Source: Bradyrhizobium cytisi (GTDB lineage: Bacteria > Pseudomonadota > Alphaproteobacteria > Rhizobiales > Xanthobacteraceae). Taken from it: DNA of 64,000 bases. The stretch spans positions 62,001-126,000 of the forward strand of contig NZ_VSSR01000001.1 in the NCBI RefSeq assembly GCF_008123515.1, written 5' to 3'. Position 1 is the stretch's first letter. Each line of letters begins with the position of its first letter. The translations under genes were made by a program, and so were the position numbers. Of this stretch, positions 47,612 to 56,355 are shown piece after piece. The notes beneath the pieces were generated by a model. The model was not told where the DNA came from. It did no database searches and worked only from the letters and a program-made list of their open reading frames with translations.

Positions 47612-48142
47612 ATGGAGCAGTACGCGCACGCACTGGCCGATTTCGTGCGCCTCCATCAGGCTTGGGCTGCGCCGATCGTGTTCTTGCTGGCGTTCGGGGA
47701 ATCGCTGGCCTTCATCTCGCTGTTGATCCCGGCCTGGGGGGCGCTGGTCGCCATCGGCGCGCTGATCGGGGCGAGCGGCATCAGCTTCTATCCGATCTGG
47801 ATTGCCGGCGCGATCGGTGCTGCCCTCGGCGACTGGGTCTCCTACTGGTTCGGCTACCGCTACAAGGAGCAGGTCGCGCAGATGTGGCCGCTCTCGCGCT
47901 ATCCGGAAATCCTGCCCAGGGGCGAGGCGTTCGTGCGGAGCTGGGGCGTGCCCAGCATCTTCATCGGCCGCTTCTTCGGACCTTTGCGCGCCTCCGTGCC
48001 GCTCGCGGCCGGCATTTTCGAGATGCCTTACTGGAGCTTTCAGGCCGCCAATTTCGCCTCCGCGCTGGTCTGGTCGGCGGCGCTCCTGCTGTTCGGCGAT
48101 GTGATCGCGACGATCATGGAATGGCTCTGGCGCGTGATCTGA
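47612..48142 (+). CDS. DedA/SNARE-associated membrane protein
   Basis: 176 residues with four to five hydrophobic helices. Conserved DedA features: FLLAFGESLAFISLLIPAWG, GAALGDWVSYWFGYRY and the GRFFGPLRASVPLAAGI segment with the conserved Arg residues. DedA proteins move undecaprenyl phosphate or other lipids across the membrane and support envelope integrity. The ATG at 47612 fits the family start. Upstream 272 bases hold the parE promoter on the other strand. Confidence 0.88.
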   Translation: MEQYAHALADFVRLHQAWAAPIVFLLAFGESLAFISLLIPAWGALVAIGALIGASGISFYPIWIAGAIGAALGDWVSYWFGYRYKEQVAQMWPLSRYPEILPRGEAFVRSWGVPSIFIGRFFGPLRASVPLAAGIFEMPYWSFQAANFASALVWSAALLLFGDVIATIMEWLWRVI

Positions 48143-48267
48143 GCGAGACCGGGACAGGTTGACGCCCGCAGGGCGGAATAAATTTAAAAGTCGTTCTTTT
48201 CGAGAGTGCGGCTGGTAATTTTCGCCTGCTAGTTGAGTTGCCGACTTAACGGCCGAGCGCTCAGCAT

Positions 48268-50862
48268 ATGATCGTACGCGTTTGTTCAGCTTTCCTGGTG
48301 GCGTTGCTCCTCGCGTCGCCATGCATGAAATCGTATGCCGCTGAATCATCCGCCGCTGATCGGCCCGGCTGGGTCGATCCGGGCTGGCGGCGAACGGTGG
48401 CGCGCTACGCCGTGACATTCGACGAGAAGGGGCTGAGCACGGAGGTCTTTGAGTTCGAAATCAAGGCGTTCGACGAGAAGGGCGCCGAGGCGATCGCGCA
48501 GCAGAGTTTTCAGTACAACAGCTATTTTGACGATTTGTCCTCGATGGCGCTTGCCACTCTCAAGGCCGATGGCACCGTGGTCGAGGTCGACGAGCGCGCC
48601 ATCCGCGATCAACCGGCGTCGACAGATTCCTCGTCGCCCTATTTCGACGAGGTTCGGAACAGAATCATCGCCTATCCCCATGTTGCTCCCGGCGACAGCA
48701 TCCGCGGGCGTCTGGTCTACAAGGCGAAGCAGCCGAGATTTCCGGGTGAGTTTGCGCGCTCCTGGAGCGAGCCGGCGAGCCAGCCTCCCGAATTGCTCGA
48801 GGTGACCGTTGATGGACCGGCATCCAGGCCTTTGCGGGTCGCGTTGCGCAATGTCGAGCACCGTGAAGAGAGGGTGAACGATCGGATCGTCCATCACGTG
48901 CGCTTCCAGCAAGACGCGCCCAGACCCCGCCAGATCGACGACGAGACGCTCGCATTTGCCGAGCGTTTCGAGGTCAGCACGTTTGCCGACTATTCCGCTT
49001 TCGCGGCGATGCTGAACGCACGCAACGCACCGATGGCGCGACCGGACGACAGGGTGACGCGACTGTCGCGGGAGATTGCCGGCGACGCCGTCGGCACGCG
49101 CGCGAAGGTCGAGCGCCTCTACAATTGGGTGGCTCGAAACATCCGCTACGTCGGGATTGGACTCGAGGACGGCGGCTGGACGTCGCAGCCTGCCTCGGCT
49201 GTGCTGGCCTCGCGCTACGGCGATTGCAAGGCGCACGCGACGTTGTTCAAGGCGCTTCTTGCCGCCCAGGGCATCGAAGCCAATCTGGTCGCGGTGAACG
49301 CCGACGCAAGATACACGCTCACCGAAATTGCCACGCCGAATTTCGACCACGCGATCGCTTATGTCCCGGAGATCGACCAATATCTCGATCCGACCGCGCC
49401 GCTGTTCGCTTTCGGCTCCCTGCCGCCGAACCTCGCGGGCAAGCCGGTTCTCAACATCGACAAGGGCACTTTGAGCCGCATTCCCATGGCTGGTCCGGAG
49501 CGCTTCCGGATGGCTGCGGAAACGGACTACGTCCTCGGCAATGATGGGAAACGCGAAGTCCGCTCGATCCTGTCTGGCACTGGCGTTGGCGCGCAAATAG
49601 GACGCACGCTCGCGCAGGGATTGGATGATGAAGACCGGCGTATGGCCGCCAGAAAGCTGATCGAGCAGGCCGGTCTGACCGGCACCGGCGATTACACCTA
49701 TCCAAATCCGCGCGAACTGACAGACGACTACGCGATCACATCAACGTTCCAGATCAGCAAACCTGTCGATCTCGACCGGCCCGCGCGCATCAGGATGTTG
49801 CCTCTGACCGATCCAAGACAATCGCTCCTGCGGTTGGTTGCGCGCCAGACGAATGGACGGCCTTTTGTTTGCCGACCGATGGAATACCGCGAGGTCGCTT
49901 CACTCACGGTCCCCGAAAACACATTCTTCTACGAGAAACCGGCACCGATCGCCTATTCGGCGACGTTCGAAGGCAGAACGGGCAACGCTGAAATCCACGG
50001 CCGGATCGAGGTGAATGGCACCATCGCTGTCGATGGCCGAACTATCCGCTCCAATGCGCTTCTTCGCCTGACGCTCGACGCACCGGTCTGCCCGGCGGAG
50101 TTTGGTCCGGCTATCGAGAAGGGGTTCGATAAGCTCGACGAGTTCAAGTACGGGCTGATCGGCCTGACCCCGAAGGGAGCAGCCTCGGTTGTCGAGGTCA
50201 GCGCAGATTTCACCGACGGTGCGAACGCATATCTTGCTCACGATTTCCAACGCGCGATCGAGCGGTTGAGGCCGCTGGCCGAAATCGGCAATGCACGCGC
50301 GCAGTCCTATTTGGGCGCGATGTACCGGGACGGAAATGGAACGAAGCGTAATCGCGCGGAGGCGATCAAGTGGTTTCGTCTCTCCGCCGAACAGGGCGAT
50401 ACCTACAGTCAGGAGCAACTTGCCTACCTCTACGAGACGGCCACAGGGACGGCTCGCGACGAAAAGCAGGCGGCCGAGTGGTACGGCAAGGCCGCGGATC
50501 AGGGCAATGCCTACAGCCAGACCCGCCTTGCCGCCATGTACAGGGACGGACGAGGCGTTCCCCAGGACTTTGCCCTCGCTTTCGATCTGTTTTCGAAGGC
50601 GGCTGAGCAGGGCTCGACGTACGCGCAGACGGGCCTCGGCCTGTTGCACATCAAGGGTGAGGGCGTGCCGCAGGACCTTGCCAAAGGCATTTCCCTGCTG
50701 CGCAAGGCCGCCGATCAGAACGACGGCTGGGCCCAATACAATTTGGGGTGGGCCTTGAGAGTGGCACGGGTGTGCCGAAGGACACCCAGCAGGCAATCAA
50801 TTGGTACAGCAAGGCATCGGCTCGTGGAAACGAGCAAGCAGGCGCTCATCTATATGAGCTGA
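48268..50862 (+). CDS. DUF3857/transglutaminase/Sel1 protein, C-terminal frameshift
   Basis: As read, 864 residues. Signal peptide about 1-24, DUF3857 at about 45-230, then a transglutaminase-like domain with LYNWVARNIRYVG and ASRYGDCKAHATLF (catalytic Cys), and Sel1 repeats from about 675 (GNARAQSYLGAMYRDGNGTK and three more). After codon 830 the Sel1 pattern breaks (ALRVARVCRRTPSR). One inserted base near 50758 restores ESGTGVPKDTQQAINWYSKA and a frame that ends at 50921. So either a one-base deletion or a sequencing error. Likely a periplasmic protein of unknown substrate. Confidence 0.85.
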   Translation: MIVRVCSAFLVALLLASPCMKSYAAESSAADRPGWVDPGWRRTVARYAVTFDEKGLSTEVFEFEIKAFDEKGAEAIAQQSFQYNSYFDDLSSMALATLKADGTVVEVDERAIRDQPASTDSSSPYFDEVRNRIIAYPHVAPGDSIRGRLVYKAKQPRFPGEFARSWSEPASQPPELLEVTVDGPASRPLRVALRNVEHREERVNDRIVHHVRFQQDAPRPRQIDDETLAFAERFEVSTFADYSAFAAMLNARNAPMARPDDRVTRLSREIAGDAVGTRAKVERLYNWVARNIRYVGIGLEDGGWTSQPASAVLASRYGDCKAHATLFKALLAAQGIEANLVAVNADARYTLTEIATPNFDHAIAYVPEIDQYLDPTAPLFAFGSLPPNLAGKPVLNIDKGTLSRIPMAGPERFRMAAETDYVLGNDGKREVRSILSGTGVGAQIGRTLAQGLDDEDRRMAARKLIEQAGLTGTGDYTYPNPRELTDDYAITSTFQISKPVDLDRPARIRMLPLTDPRQSLLRLVARQTNGRPFVCRPMEYREVASLTVPENTFFYEKPAPIAYSATFEGRTGNAEIHGRIEVNGTIAVDGRTIRSNALLRLTLDAPVCPAEFGPAIEKGFDKLDEFKYGLIGLTPKGAASVVEVSADFTDGANAYLAHDFQRAIERLRPLAEIGNARAQSYLGAMYRDGNGTKRNRAEAIKWFRLSAEQGDTYSQEQLAYLYETATGTARDEKQAAEWYGKAADQGNAYSQTRLAAMYRDGRGVPQDFALAFDLFSKAAEQGSTYAQTGLGLLHIKGEGVPQDLAKGISLLRKAADQNDGWAQYNLGWALRVARVCRRTPSRQSIGTARHRLVETSKQALIYMS

Positions 50863-50964
50863 CACGCGGTGGTTCCTTCTGGGGGACACTCTTCAGTCAT
50901 CTCGGCCTGGTTAGGTGGTAGCGACCCAAAGGCTGCGGCGGGGCGGAATGACAGCTCCAAATCC

Positions 50965-50993
50965 TTGACGCCAGGCCGGTTTGGCCTTATAGC
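50965..50993 (+). promoter_or_regulatory. Sigma-70-like promoter for leader ORF/argC operon
   Basis: TTGACG (50965-50970), a 17-base spacer, then TATAGC (50988-50993). Transcription should begin at about 51000. The spacer contains an inverted repeat AGGCC-GGTTT-GGCCT at 50973-50987, which could be an operator for a repressor. Start positions are predicted, not measured. Confidence 0.65.
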
Positions 50994-51001
50994 CCCGCGC
51001 C

Positions 51002-51079
51002 ATGATCAACGCCGCGACCATCCTGTTCGCCCGTCGCCGCCGCCGCTCTTTAGCGGTTTGGGCGGTCGATCGCGTTTGA
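51002..51079 (+). CDS. Arginine-rich leader peptide ORF (candidate attenuator)
   Basis: ATG at 51002 to TGA 51077-51079, 25 codons: MINAATILFA, then RRRRR at residues 11-15 (CGT CGC CGC CGC CGC), then SLAVWAVDRV. The ATG is only about 2 bases from the predicted transcription start, so it would be nearly leaderless, as trpL is in Sinorhizobium. It precedes the paiB-like/argC pair. An Arg run in a leader upstream of an arginine biosynthesis gene is the usual sign of ribosome-mediated attenuation. No database match was possible. Confidence 0.6.
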   Translation: MINAATILFARRRRRSLAVWAVDRV

Positions 51080-51150
51080 GATCATCGTCTTTGCCGCTGG
51101 ACCCGATCCGCGGCATTCTCTCTCCTGTCAGCGCGATCTGATCCGGCGGC
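51043..51150 (+). promoter_or_regulatory. Mutually exclusive leader hairpins (attenuator-like)
   Basis: Folded by hand. 1:2 is CCGCT-cttt-AGCGG (51043-51056), starting in the Arg codons. 2:3 pairs TTTAGCGG (51049-51056) with CCGCTGGA (51094-51101). 3:4 pairs GCCGCTGGACCCGATC (51093-51108) with GATCTGATCCGGCGGC (51135-51150), 14 of 16 positions including one G-U. 1:2 and 2:3 exclude each other, as do 2:3 and 3:4. No U-run follows 3:4, so any termination would need Rho or translation effects. The ribosome binding site of the next gene (AGGAG, 51168-51172) is free in all three. Confidence 0.45.
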
Positions 51151-51178
51151 CCCCAAGGAGGCCCAGCAGGAGACCACG

Positions 51179-51844
51179 ATGTACACGCCACCCTTTTTCA
51201 AGCCGGATCGCGCCGCAAGCCTGAAATTCGCAGGCGACCGCGGCTTCGGTACCATGTGCGCCTTCGACGGCCACAAGCCGGTCGCCTCGCCGCTGCCGTT
51301 CTATTTGACCTACGCCGCCGACGGCACGCCGCAGGCCGCCTTTCATGCTGCACGTCACAATCCGCTGGTAAAGCTTGCGGACGGCGCAACGTCCTGGCTG
51401 CTCGCGATCAATGGCCCCGATGCCTATGTATCGCCCGACTGGTACGTCTCGCCGGATCAGGTGCCGACCTGGCTCTACCAGTCGGTGCATCTGAGCGGCT
51501 CGGTGCGGCTGTTGTCGGACGATGAGCTGGTGGTGCAGATCGATACGCTGAGCGACAAGTTCGAGAGCTGGCTGTTGCCGAAGACGCCGTGGAATTCGGC
51601 GAAGATGACTGCGGGCCGGTTCGAAGCGATGAAGAAGGCGATCGTGGGTCTGGTCATGACGGTTGAAGAGGTCGAAGGCAGCTTCAAGCTCAATCAGCAC
51701 AAGTCCGACGCCGATTATACGGCGATCGCGACTGCGCTCGGCGAGGGCGATGCCGACGCGAAGCAGATTTCACAGTTGATGCGGCAGGCAAGGCCGCAAG
51801 CTTTTGCAGACGACACGAACAAGCTCGAAAGGAGCGTGCCATGA
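51179..51844 (+). CDS. PaiB-like FMN-binding negative regulator
   Basis: 221 residues from ATG 51179, preceded by AGGAG. PaiB/FMN-binding split-barrel family: [20 protein letters not shown] at the N-terminus, [20 protein letters not shown], and [20 protein letters not shown]. The C-terminal part carries [20 protein letters not shown]. Such proteins are annotated as negative regulators but some bind FMN or heme-like cofactors; the actual function is not fixed. Its stop overlaps argC by four bases, so translation is coupled. Confidence 0.87.
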   Translation: MYTPPFFKPDRAASLKFAGDRGFGTMCAFDGHKPVASPLPFYLTYAADGTPQAAFHAARHNPLVKLADGATSWLLAINGPDAYVSPDWYVSPDQVPTWLYQSVHLSGSVRLLSDDELVVQIDTLSDKFESWLLPKTPWNSAKMTAGRFEAMKKAIVGLVMTVEEVEGSFKLNQHKSDADYTAIATALGEGDADAKQISQLMRQARPQAFADDTNKLERSVP

Positions 51845-52839
51845 GCCTTTCTGAAACCAGCCTCGTTGACACCAAGGACGCCCCGAAGTCAGCTGCCGCC
51901 AGCAGGCCCGCCACCGTCTTCGTCGATGGCGGCTCCGGCACCACCGGCCTCGGCATCAACGAGCGGCTCAAGCTTCAGAACGATGTCGTGGTGAAGACCA
52001 TCGCCGACGACAAGCGCAAGGATCCGGCGGCCAAGAAGGCGCTGATGGAGGAGGTGGATCTCGTCATCCTCTGCCTGCCTGATGATGCCGCCAAGGAGAC
52101 GGTGGCGCTGATCGACAGCATGGGCGATGCGGGGCCGAAGGTGCTGGACGCCTCGACCGCCTACCGCGTCGCGCCGGACTGGGCCTACGGTTTTCCGGAA
52201 CTGGCACCGGACCAGGCCGGCAAGATCAAGGCCGCGAAGAAGGTCTCCAATCCCGGCTGCTATCCGACCGGCGGCATTGCGCTGCTGCGGCCGATCGTCG
52301 ATGCCGGCCTGTTGCCGCCCGATTATCCCATCAGCGTCAACGCGGTGAGTGGCTATTCCGGCGGCGGCAAGTCGATGATCGCGAGCTTCGAAGACGGCAG
52401 CGCGCCGTCGTTCGAGCTCTATGGCCTCGGCTTCGAGCACAAGCATCTGCCGGAGCTGCAGCTCTATTCGAACCTGACGCGGCGGCCGATCTTCATTCCC
52501 TCGGTCGGCAATTACCGGCAGGGCATGCTGGTCTCGATCCCGCTCCAGCTCGACGCGCTGCCGGGCAAGCCGAGCGGCGCCGACCTTCAGGCCACGCTCG
52601 CCAAACGCTACGCGGGCTCAAGACACGTCTCGGCGATGCCGCTCCAGAATGAGGCGTCGAAGGGCGGCCGGCTCGAGCCGGAAGCGCTCAACGAGACCAA
52701 CATGCTCGAGCTCTACGTCTTCGCCAGCGACAAGTACCATCAGGCGGTGCTGGTCGCGCGGCTGGACAATCTCGGCAAGGGTGCGTCAGGCGCGGCCGTG
52801 CAGAACATGCGGCTGATGCTCGGCATGGCGGACGTGTAA
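51841..52839 (+). CDS. argC: N-acetyl-gamma-glutamyl-phosphate reductase (type 2)
   Basis: 332 residues. Third step of arginine synthesis: NADPH reduction of N-acetylglutamyl phosphate to the semialdehyde. A 25-residue lead precedes [18 protein letters not shown] (NADP site). Then [31 protein letters not shown] and [17 protein letters not shown] with the catalytic Cys. The compact sequence is the type 2 ArgC found in alphaproteobacteria. It is coupled to the PaiB-like gene and follows an Arg-rich leader ORF. Confidence 0.93.
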   Translation: MSLSETSLVDTKDAPKSAAASRPATVFVDGGSGTTGLGINERLKLQNDVVVKTIADDKRKDPAAKKALMEEVDLVILCLPDDAAKETVALIDSMGDAGPKVLDASTAYRVAPDWAYGFPELAPDQAGKIKAAKKVSNPGCYPTGGIALLRPIVDAGLLPPDYPISVNAVSGYSGGGKSMIASFEDGSAPSFELYGLGFEHKHLPELQLYSNLTRRPIFIPSVGNYRQGMLVSIPLQLDALPGKPSGADLQATLAKRYAGSRHVSAMPLQNEASKGGRLEPEALNETNMLELYVFASDKYHQAVLVARLDNLGKGASGAAVQNMRLMLGMADV

Positions 52840-52847
52840 GGCACGGC

Positions 52848-52964
52848 CGTGCCCCGGACGCAGCGCAGCACTTCTTCAGTGATGCGCTGCCGAGCCGGGG
52901 CCATCTTCTTGCTTGGTCTGCTTTCTGCGTCCCGGCTCGCGCTTCGCGCGTCCGAGACACCAAG
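52848..52964. repeat. Dispersed palindromic repeat after argC
   Basis: GTGCCCCGGACGCAGCGCAGC (from 52850) pairs with GCTGCCGAGCCGGGGCC (ending 52902). A further arm TCCCGGCTCGCGCTTCGCGC then TCCGAGACAC ends near 52964. It shares CCCGGA and GCAGCGC arms with the repeat at 33101, so they belong to one family. It separates argC from the convergent porin 3 gene. Confidence 0.65.
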
Positions 52965-52966
52965 CC

Positions 52967-53743
52967 TCAGTACTTCGCGACGACCGGGCCACCGAACCGG
53001 TAGTTGATGCGCGCGGTGATCAGGTCGACATCCTGACGGATGCTATCAGTGCGCGAGAACGCACCGGCAGGCACCGCCGGCGCCAGCACGCCATTGGCCG
53101 TGAGGGTGACGTCGTGCCGGCCCATGAACAGGTGGTCGTATTCGAGGCCGACCGACCAGTTCTGGGCAAAGCCATATTCGAAGCCGACGCCGACCGTACC
53201 GCCCCAGCGGGTGTCGTTCGCGCGATCGAACTCGGCGCCGGCCAGTCCGCCCGTACCGATCCCGCGGTATTGATTGCTGGTGACCGCGGCGCCGCCCTTC
53301 ACATAAAGCAGCGCATTATTCCAGGCGTAGCCGACCTGGCCGGTGAACAGTCCGAAGGCGTCGATATGGGTGCGGTTCGCGACGCCGAACACCGTGCTGG
53401 CATTCCGGCCCGAGAGGTCGGCCCAGTCGCCCTGAGCCTCAAGACCGAACACCAAGGCGCTGCTCTGCCAGCGATAGCCGATCTGGCCACCGGCGACGGC
53501 GCCGGTCGCATCATGGCAGCCTTCGGCGATGCCGGCCGGGAAACCGGCAGTCCCGTCCCAGCAATTCCGCGACGTGCCATAGCCGCCGTTGGCGCCGATG
53601 TAGAAGCCGCTCCAATCATAGACCGCGGCGATCATCGGCGGTGCCTTGGTGTAGGGGCGAGCGGCGAGATCGGCGGCGTTGGCCTGGGTCGCGACGGCGG
53701 CGAGCGCGAGCGCGCCGAGCGCGGATACAACCTTCAAATTCAT
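52967..53743 (-). CDS. Omp25/RopB-like outer membrane protein 3
   Basis: 258 residues from ATG 53743. Signal about 1-23 (MNLKVVSALGALALAAVATQ), mature ADLAARPYTKAP, then YDWSGFYIGANGGYG and an end FGGPVVAKY. Beta-barrel strands and the C-terminal aromatic match the other two porins. A pair of Cys residues (RNCWDG and EGCHDA) is unusual in this family and could form a disulfide in an outer loop. Confidence 0.92.
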   Translation of the reverse strand: MNLKVVSALGALALAAVATQANAADLAARPYTKAPPMIAAVYDWSGFYIGANGGYGTSRNCWDGTAGFPAGIAEGCHDATGAVAGGQIGYRWQSSALVFGLEAQGDWADLSGRNASTVFGVANRTHIDAFGLFTGQVGYAWNNALLYVKGGAAVTSNQYRGIGTGGLAGAEFDRANDTRWGGTVGVGFEYGFAQNWSVGLEYDHLFMGRHDVTLTANGVLAPAVPAGAFSRTDSIRQDVDLITARINYRFGGPVVAKY

Positions 53744-53896
53744 GTCTTCCCCGAATCTATCAATTGCGATGCGCAAATATACATGGGGATGGGCGACAAC
53801 TTGTATGTGCAAACCGGAGCGATGCTGATTCTCTGGAAGTGTCGTCTCTCGGCAACACCTGCGGTTCCCACGTGGCTGCCTTGGGAGTAGGCAGTT

Positions 53897-53915
53897 TGTC
53901 GGCAGCCTGCCGACA
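53897..53915. promoter_or_regulatory. 19-bp perfect palindrome between MAPEG gene and porin 3
   Basis: TGTCGGCAG-C-CTGCCGACA has perfect 9-bp arms with a single central base, too tight for a normal hairpin loop and therefore more like a protein operator. It lies about 154 bases before the porin 3 start and about 80 bases past the MAPEG stop. The regulator is unknown. Confidence 0.35.
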
Positions 53916-53997
53916 CGAGTGTCGCCGTGGACGAAGCTACATTGCAAATTTTGGAGAAAATCCCGGCTGGCGTTGCCGCGTGATCGGGACGCTGGTG

Positions 53998-54396
53998 TCA
54001 AACCAGCTTGAAGACCGCCAGCACCAGCACGGCCTGCGCGAGGAAGCCGACGGTGAAGGCGAGGGTGCGGAACACCGGAATGCCGAGCGCATAGACGATC
54101 AGATGCGCGACGCGCGACCAGAAATAGACGACGCAGGCGAGCACCGTCCATTTCGAGGAATAGTCGACCGCGTTCAGGATCAGCACCAGCGGGGCGAACA
54201 GCACGAGGTTCTCGACCGCGTTGTCGTGCGCGAACATCAGGCGGTTCGCCCACTCCGACTGCGGCTTGTCGCCGCGCGAGGGGTTGGCCATCGCGCCGCT
54301 GAGCCCGCGAATCTGGCAGCGGTTGATGGTGTAGGGAATCCAGAGGATCCCGGTCAGGATCACCGTGCAGGTCAGCCAGAACAATTCACGCGTCAT
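53998..54396 (-). CDS. MAPEG family membrane protein
   Basis: 132 residues with four TM helices. MAPEG signs: ELFWLTCTVILTGILWIPYT, then ANRLMFAHDNAVENLVLFAP with the ENL motif that helps bind glutathione, and YFWSRVAHLIVYALGIPVFR. The related eukaryotic enzymes are microsomal glutathione transferases; bacterial members often lack a known substrate. It is 58 bases beyond phaC in the same direction. Confidence 0.87.
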   Translation of the reverse strand: MTRELFWLTCTVILTGILWIPYTINRCQIRGLSGAMANPSRGDKPQSEWANRLMFAHDNAVENLVLFAPLVLILNAVDYSSKWTVLACVVYFWSRVAHLIVYALGIPVFRTLAFTVGFLAQAVLVLAVFKLV

Positions 54397-54454
54397 AACC
54401 CGGTCCCCTTCAAAATCGATGTCGTGAGCTTATACGAAAGTGCGCGCCGTTGCG

Positions 54455-56275
54455 CTATGCGCGAACCCTGACATAGCTGCCCGGGGCGTCCTCGATCGGC
54501 GGCAGCGCTTCGCTTCCGACGCCGCGCGCAGGCACTTCCTCCGGATCGAGCCCGCCCAGCCATTCGCGCCAGTCCGGCCACCACGAGCCCTTGTGCTCCA
54601 CCGCCCCCTTCATCCACTGGGCGACGTTGACGTCCTTGATGTTGTCGTTGGTCCAGTACTGATACTTGTTCGAGGCCGGCGGATTGACGACGCCTGCGAT
54701 GTGGCCGGAGCCGGACAGTACGTATTTCACGGGGCCGCCGAAGAACTGCGAGCCGTACAGCACCGATTCCGCCGGCGCGATGTGGTCCTCGCGCGTGGCG
54801 AGGTTGTAGACGGGCACCTTGACCGTGGAGAGGTCGAGCAGCGTGTTGTCGAGCACCATGGTGCCGGTCGACAGCCGGTTCTCCAGATAGCAGTTGCGCA
54901 AGTAATAGGAATGGTTCGCCTGGGTCATCCGCGTCGCGTCGGAATTCCAGTGCAGCAGGTCGAACGCGCTCGGTTGCTGGCCTTTGAGATAGTTGCTGAC
55001 CACATAGGACCAGATCAGGTCGTTGGAGCGCAGCATGTTGAAGGCCATCGCCATCTTGGAGCCTTCGAGCACGCCGGACGCCTTCATGTCCTGCTCGAGC
55101 GCTGCGATCTGGTCCTCGTCGACGAACACGAGGAGATCGCCGGCATGGGTGAAGTCGACCTGGGCGGCAAAGAACGTCGCCGAGGTCACGCGCTGGCGCC
55201 GCTTCTCGGCGAGCCAGGCCAGCGTGGTCGCGAGCATGGTGCCGCCGACGCAATAGCCGGCGGCGTGGACCTTCAACTCGCCGGTGACCCGCTCGATCAC
55301 GTCCATCGCCGTGAGCGGGCCTTCCTTCATGTAGTCTTCCCAGCTCTTGGCGCCGAGCCGCTTGTCGGGATTGACCCATGAGATCACGAACACGGTGATG
55401 CCCTGATCGACGCACCACTTGATGTAGGATTTCTCGGGCTTGAGATCGAGAATGTAGAACTTGTTGATCCAGGGCGGGATGATCAGCAGCGGCGTACGCA
55501 GCACCTTCTCCGTGGTCGGAGAATACTGGATCAGCTGCATCATCTCGTTCTGGTAGATCACTTTGCCCGGTGTCGTCGCCATGTTGACGCCGACGACGAG
55601 GTTGTCGGGATCGGACTGGCGGATCTTCAGCATGCCCTTGCCGGCGGCGATGTCCTCCGCCAGCATCGTCAGGCCGCGCGCGAGGTTCTCGCCGCTGCTG
55701 GCAACCGTTTGGCGCAGCACCTCCGGATTGGTCAGCACGAAGTTCGACGGCGAGATCGCGTTGGTGAGCTGCTGCATGTAGAACTCGGCCTTGCGCCGGG
55801 TCTGCGGATCGAGCCCCTCGGCATCGCGGACGAGCTCCTGCGCCCATTTGGTCGTGAGCAGATAGAGCTGCATCATGAAATCGAAGAACTGGTTCGACTT
55901 CCATTCCGGATCGGCAAAGCGCTTGTCGCGCGGCGAGGGCGCAATCGCGGGTTGGGCCTCCTGGCCGGCCATCCGCCGTGCCGCCGAACCCCAGAGATCG
56001 AGATAGTCCTTGGCGAGCTTGGTCTGGAGGTCGGACGCACGCGACTGGTCCGACAGCCAGTATTCCGCGACCGACGTGAACGTCTTGACGACCTCGGCGA
56101 TCTCGGCCGGCGGACGGTCCTGCACCTCGCCGGTTTCGCGCGGCTTGAGATACGCGGCGAGCGCCTTGCCGCCGCTTTCCATGGCCCGCGCGACATTCAT
56201 CGCGAAGGTTTCCGCATCGAACTTCGTTTCAGATTTTGTCCCAGCTTTGGGCGTATCGGTCGTGGCACTATTCAT
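54455..56275 (-). CDS. phaC: Class I poly(3-hydroxyalkanoate) synthase
   Basis: 606 residues. It polymerises 3-hydroxyacyl-CoA, mainly 3-hydroxybutyryl-CoA, into storage granules. The lipase-like box is GYCVGGTM with nucleophile Cys342; the triad partners are Asp497 in REDHIAPAES and His525 in SGSGHIAGVV. PhaC-family stretches such as PLLIIPPWINKFYILDLKP are clear. It is monocistronic here; a likely regulator-binding inverted repeat is upstream at 56356-56399. phaAB and phaR are not in this window. Confidence 0.96.
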   Translation of the reverse strand: MNSATTDTPKAGTKSETKFDAETFAMNVARAMESGGKALAAYLKPRETGEVQDRPPAEIAEVVKTFTSVAEYWLSDQSRASDLQTKLAKDYLDLWGSAARRMAGQEAQPAIAPSPRDKRFADPEWKSNQFFDFMMQLYLLTTKWAQELVRDAEGLDPQTRRKAEFYMQQLTNAISPSNFVLTNPEVLRQTVASSGENLARGLTMLAEDIAAGKGMLKIRQSDPDNLVVGVNMATTPGKVIYQNEMMQLIQYSPTTEKVLRTPLLIIPPWINKFYILDLKPEKSYIKWCVDQGITVFVISWVNPDKRLGAKSWEDYMKEGPLTAMDVIERVTGELKVHAAGYCVGGTMLATTLAWLAEKRRQRVTSATFFAAQVDFTHAGDLLVFVDEDQIAALEQDMKASGVLEGSKMAMAFNMLRSNDLIWSYVVSNYLKGQQPSAFDLLHWNSDATRMTQANHSYYLRNCYLENRLSTGTMVLDNTLLDLSTVKVPVYNLATREDHIAPAESVLYGSQFFGGPVKYVLSGSGHIAGVVNPPASNKYQYWTNDNIKDVNVAQWMKGAVEHKGSWWPDWREWLGGLDPEEVPARGVGSEALPPIEDAPGSYVRVRA

Positions 56276-56355
56276 GAAGGCAACAGTAACGATTCATTCC
56301 GTATTCGTCACCGCGAAGCTCGCTGGTTTCGCGTCAAACACGCGCGAAGATGTGC

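Noticed and set aside
50869..51141. 90-codon frame crossing the argC leader
   Set aside because: Lacks family features and overlaps the promoter and leader ORF in another frame. The 25-codon leader is better supported by its position and Arg run.
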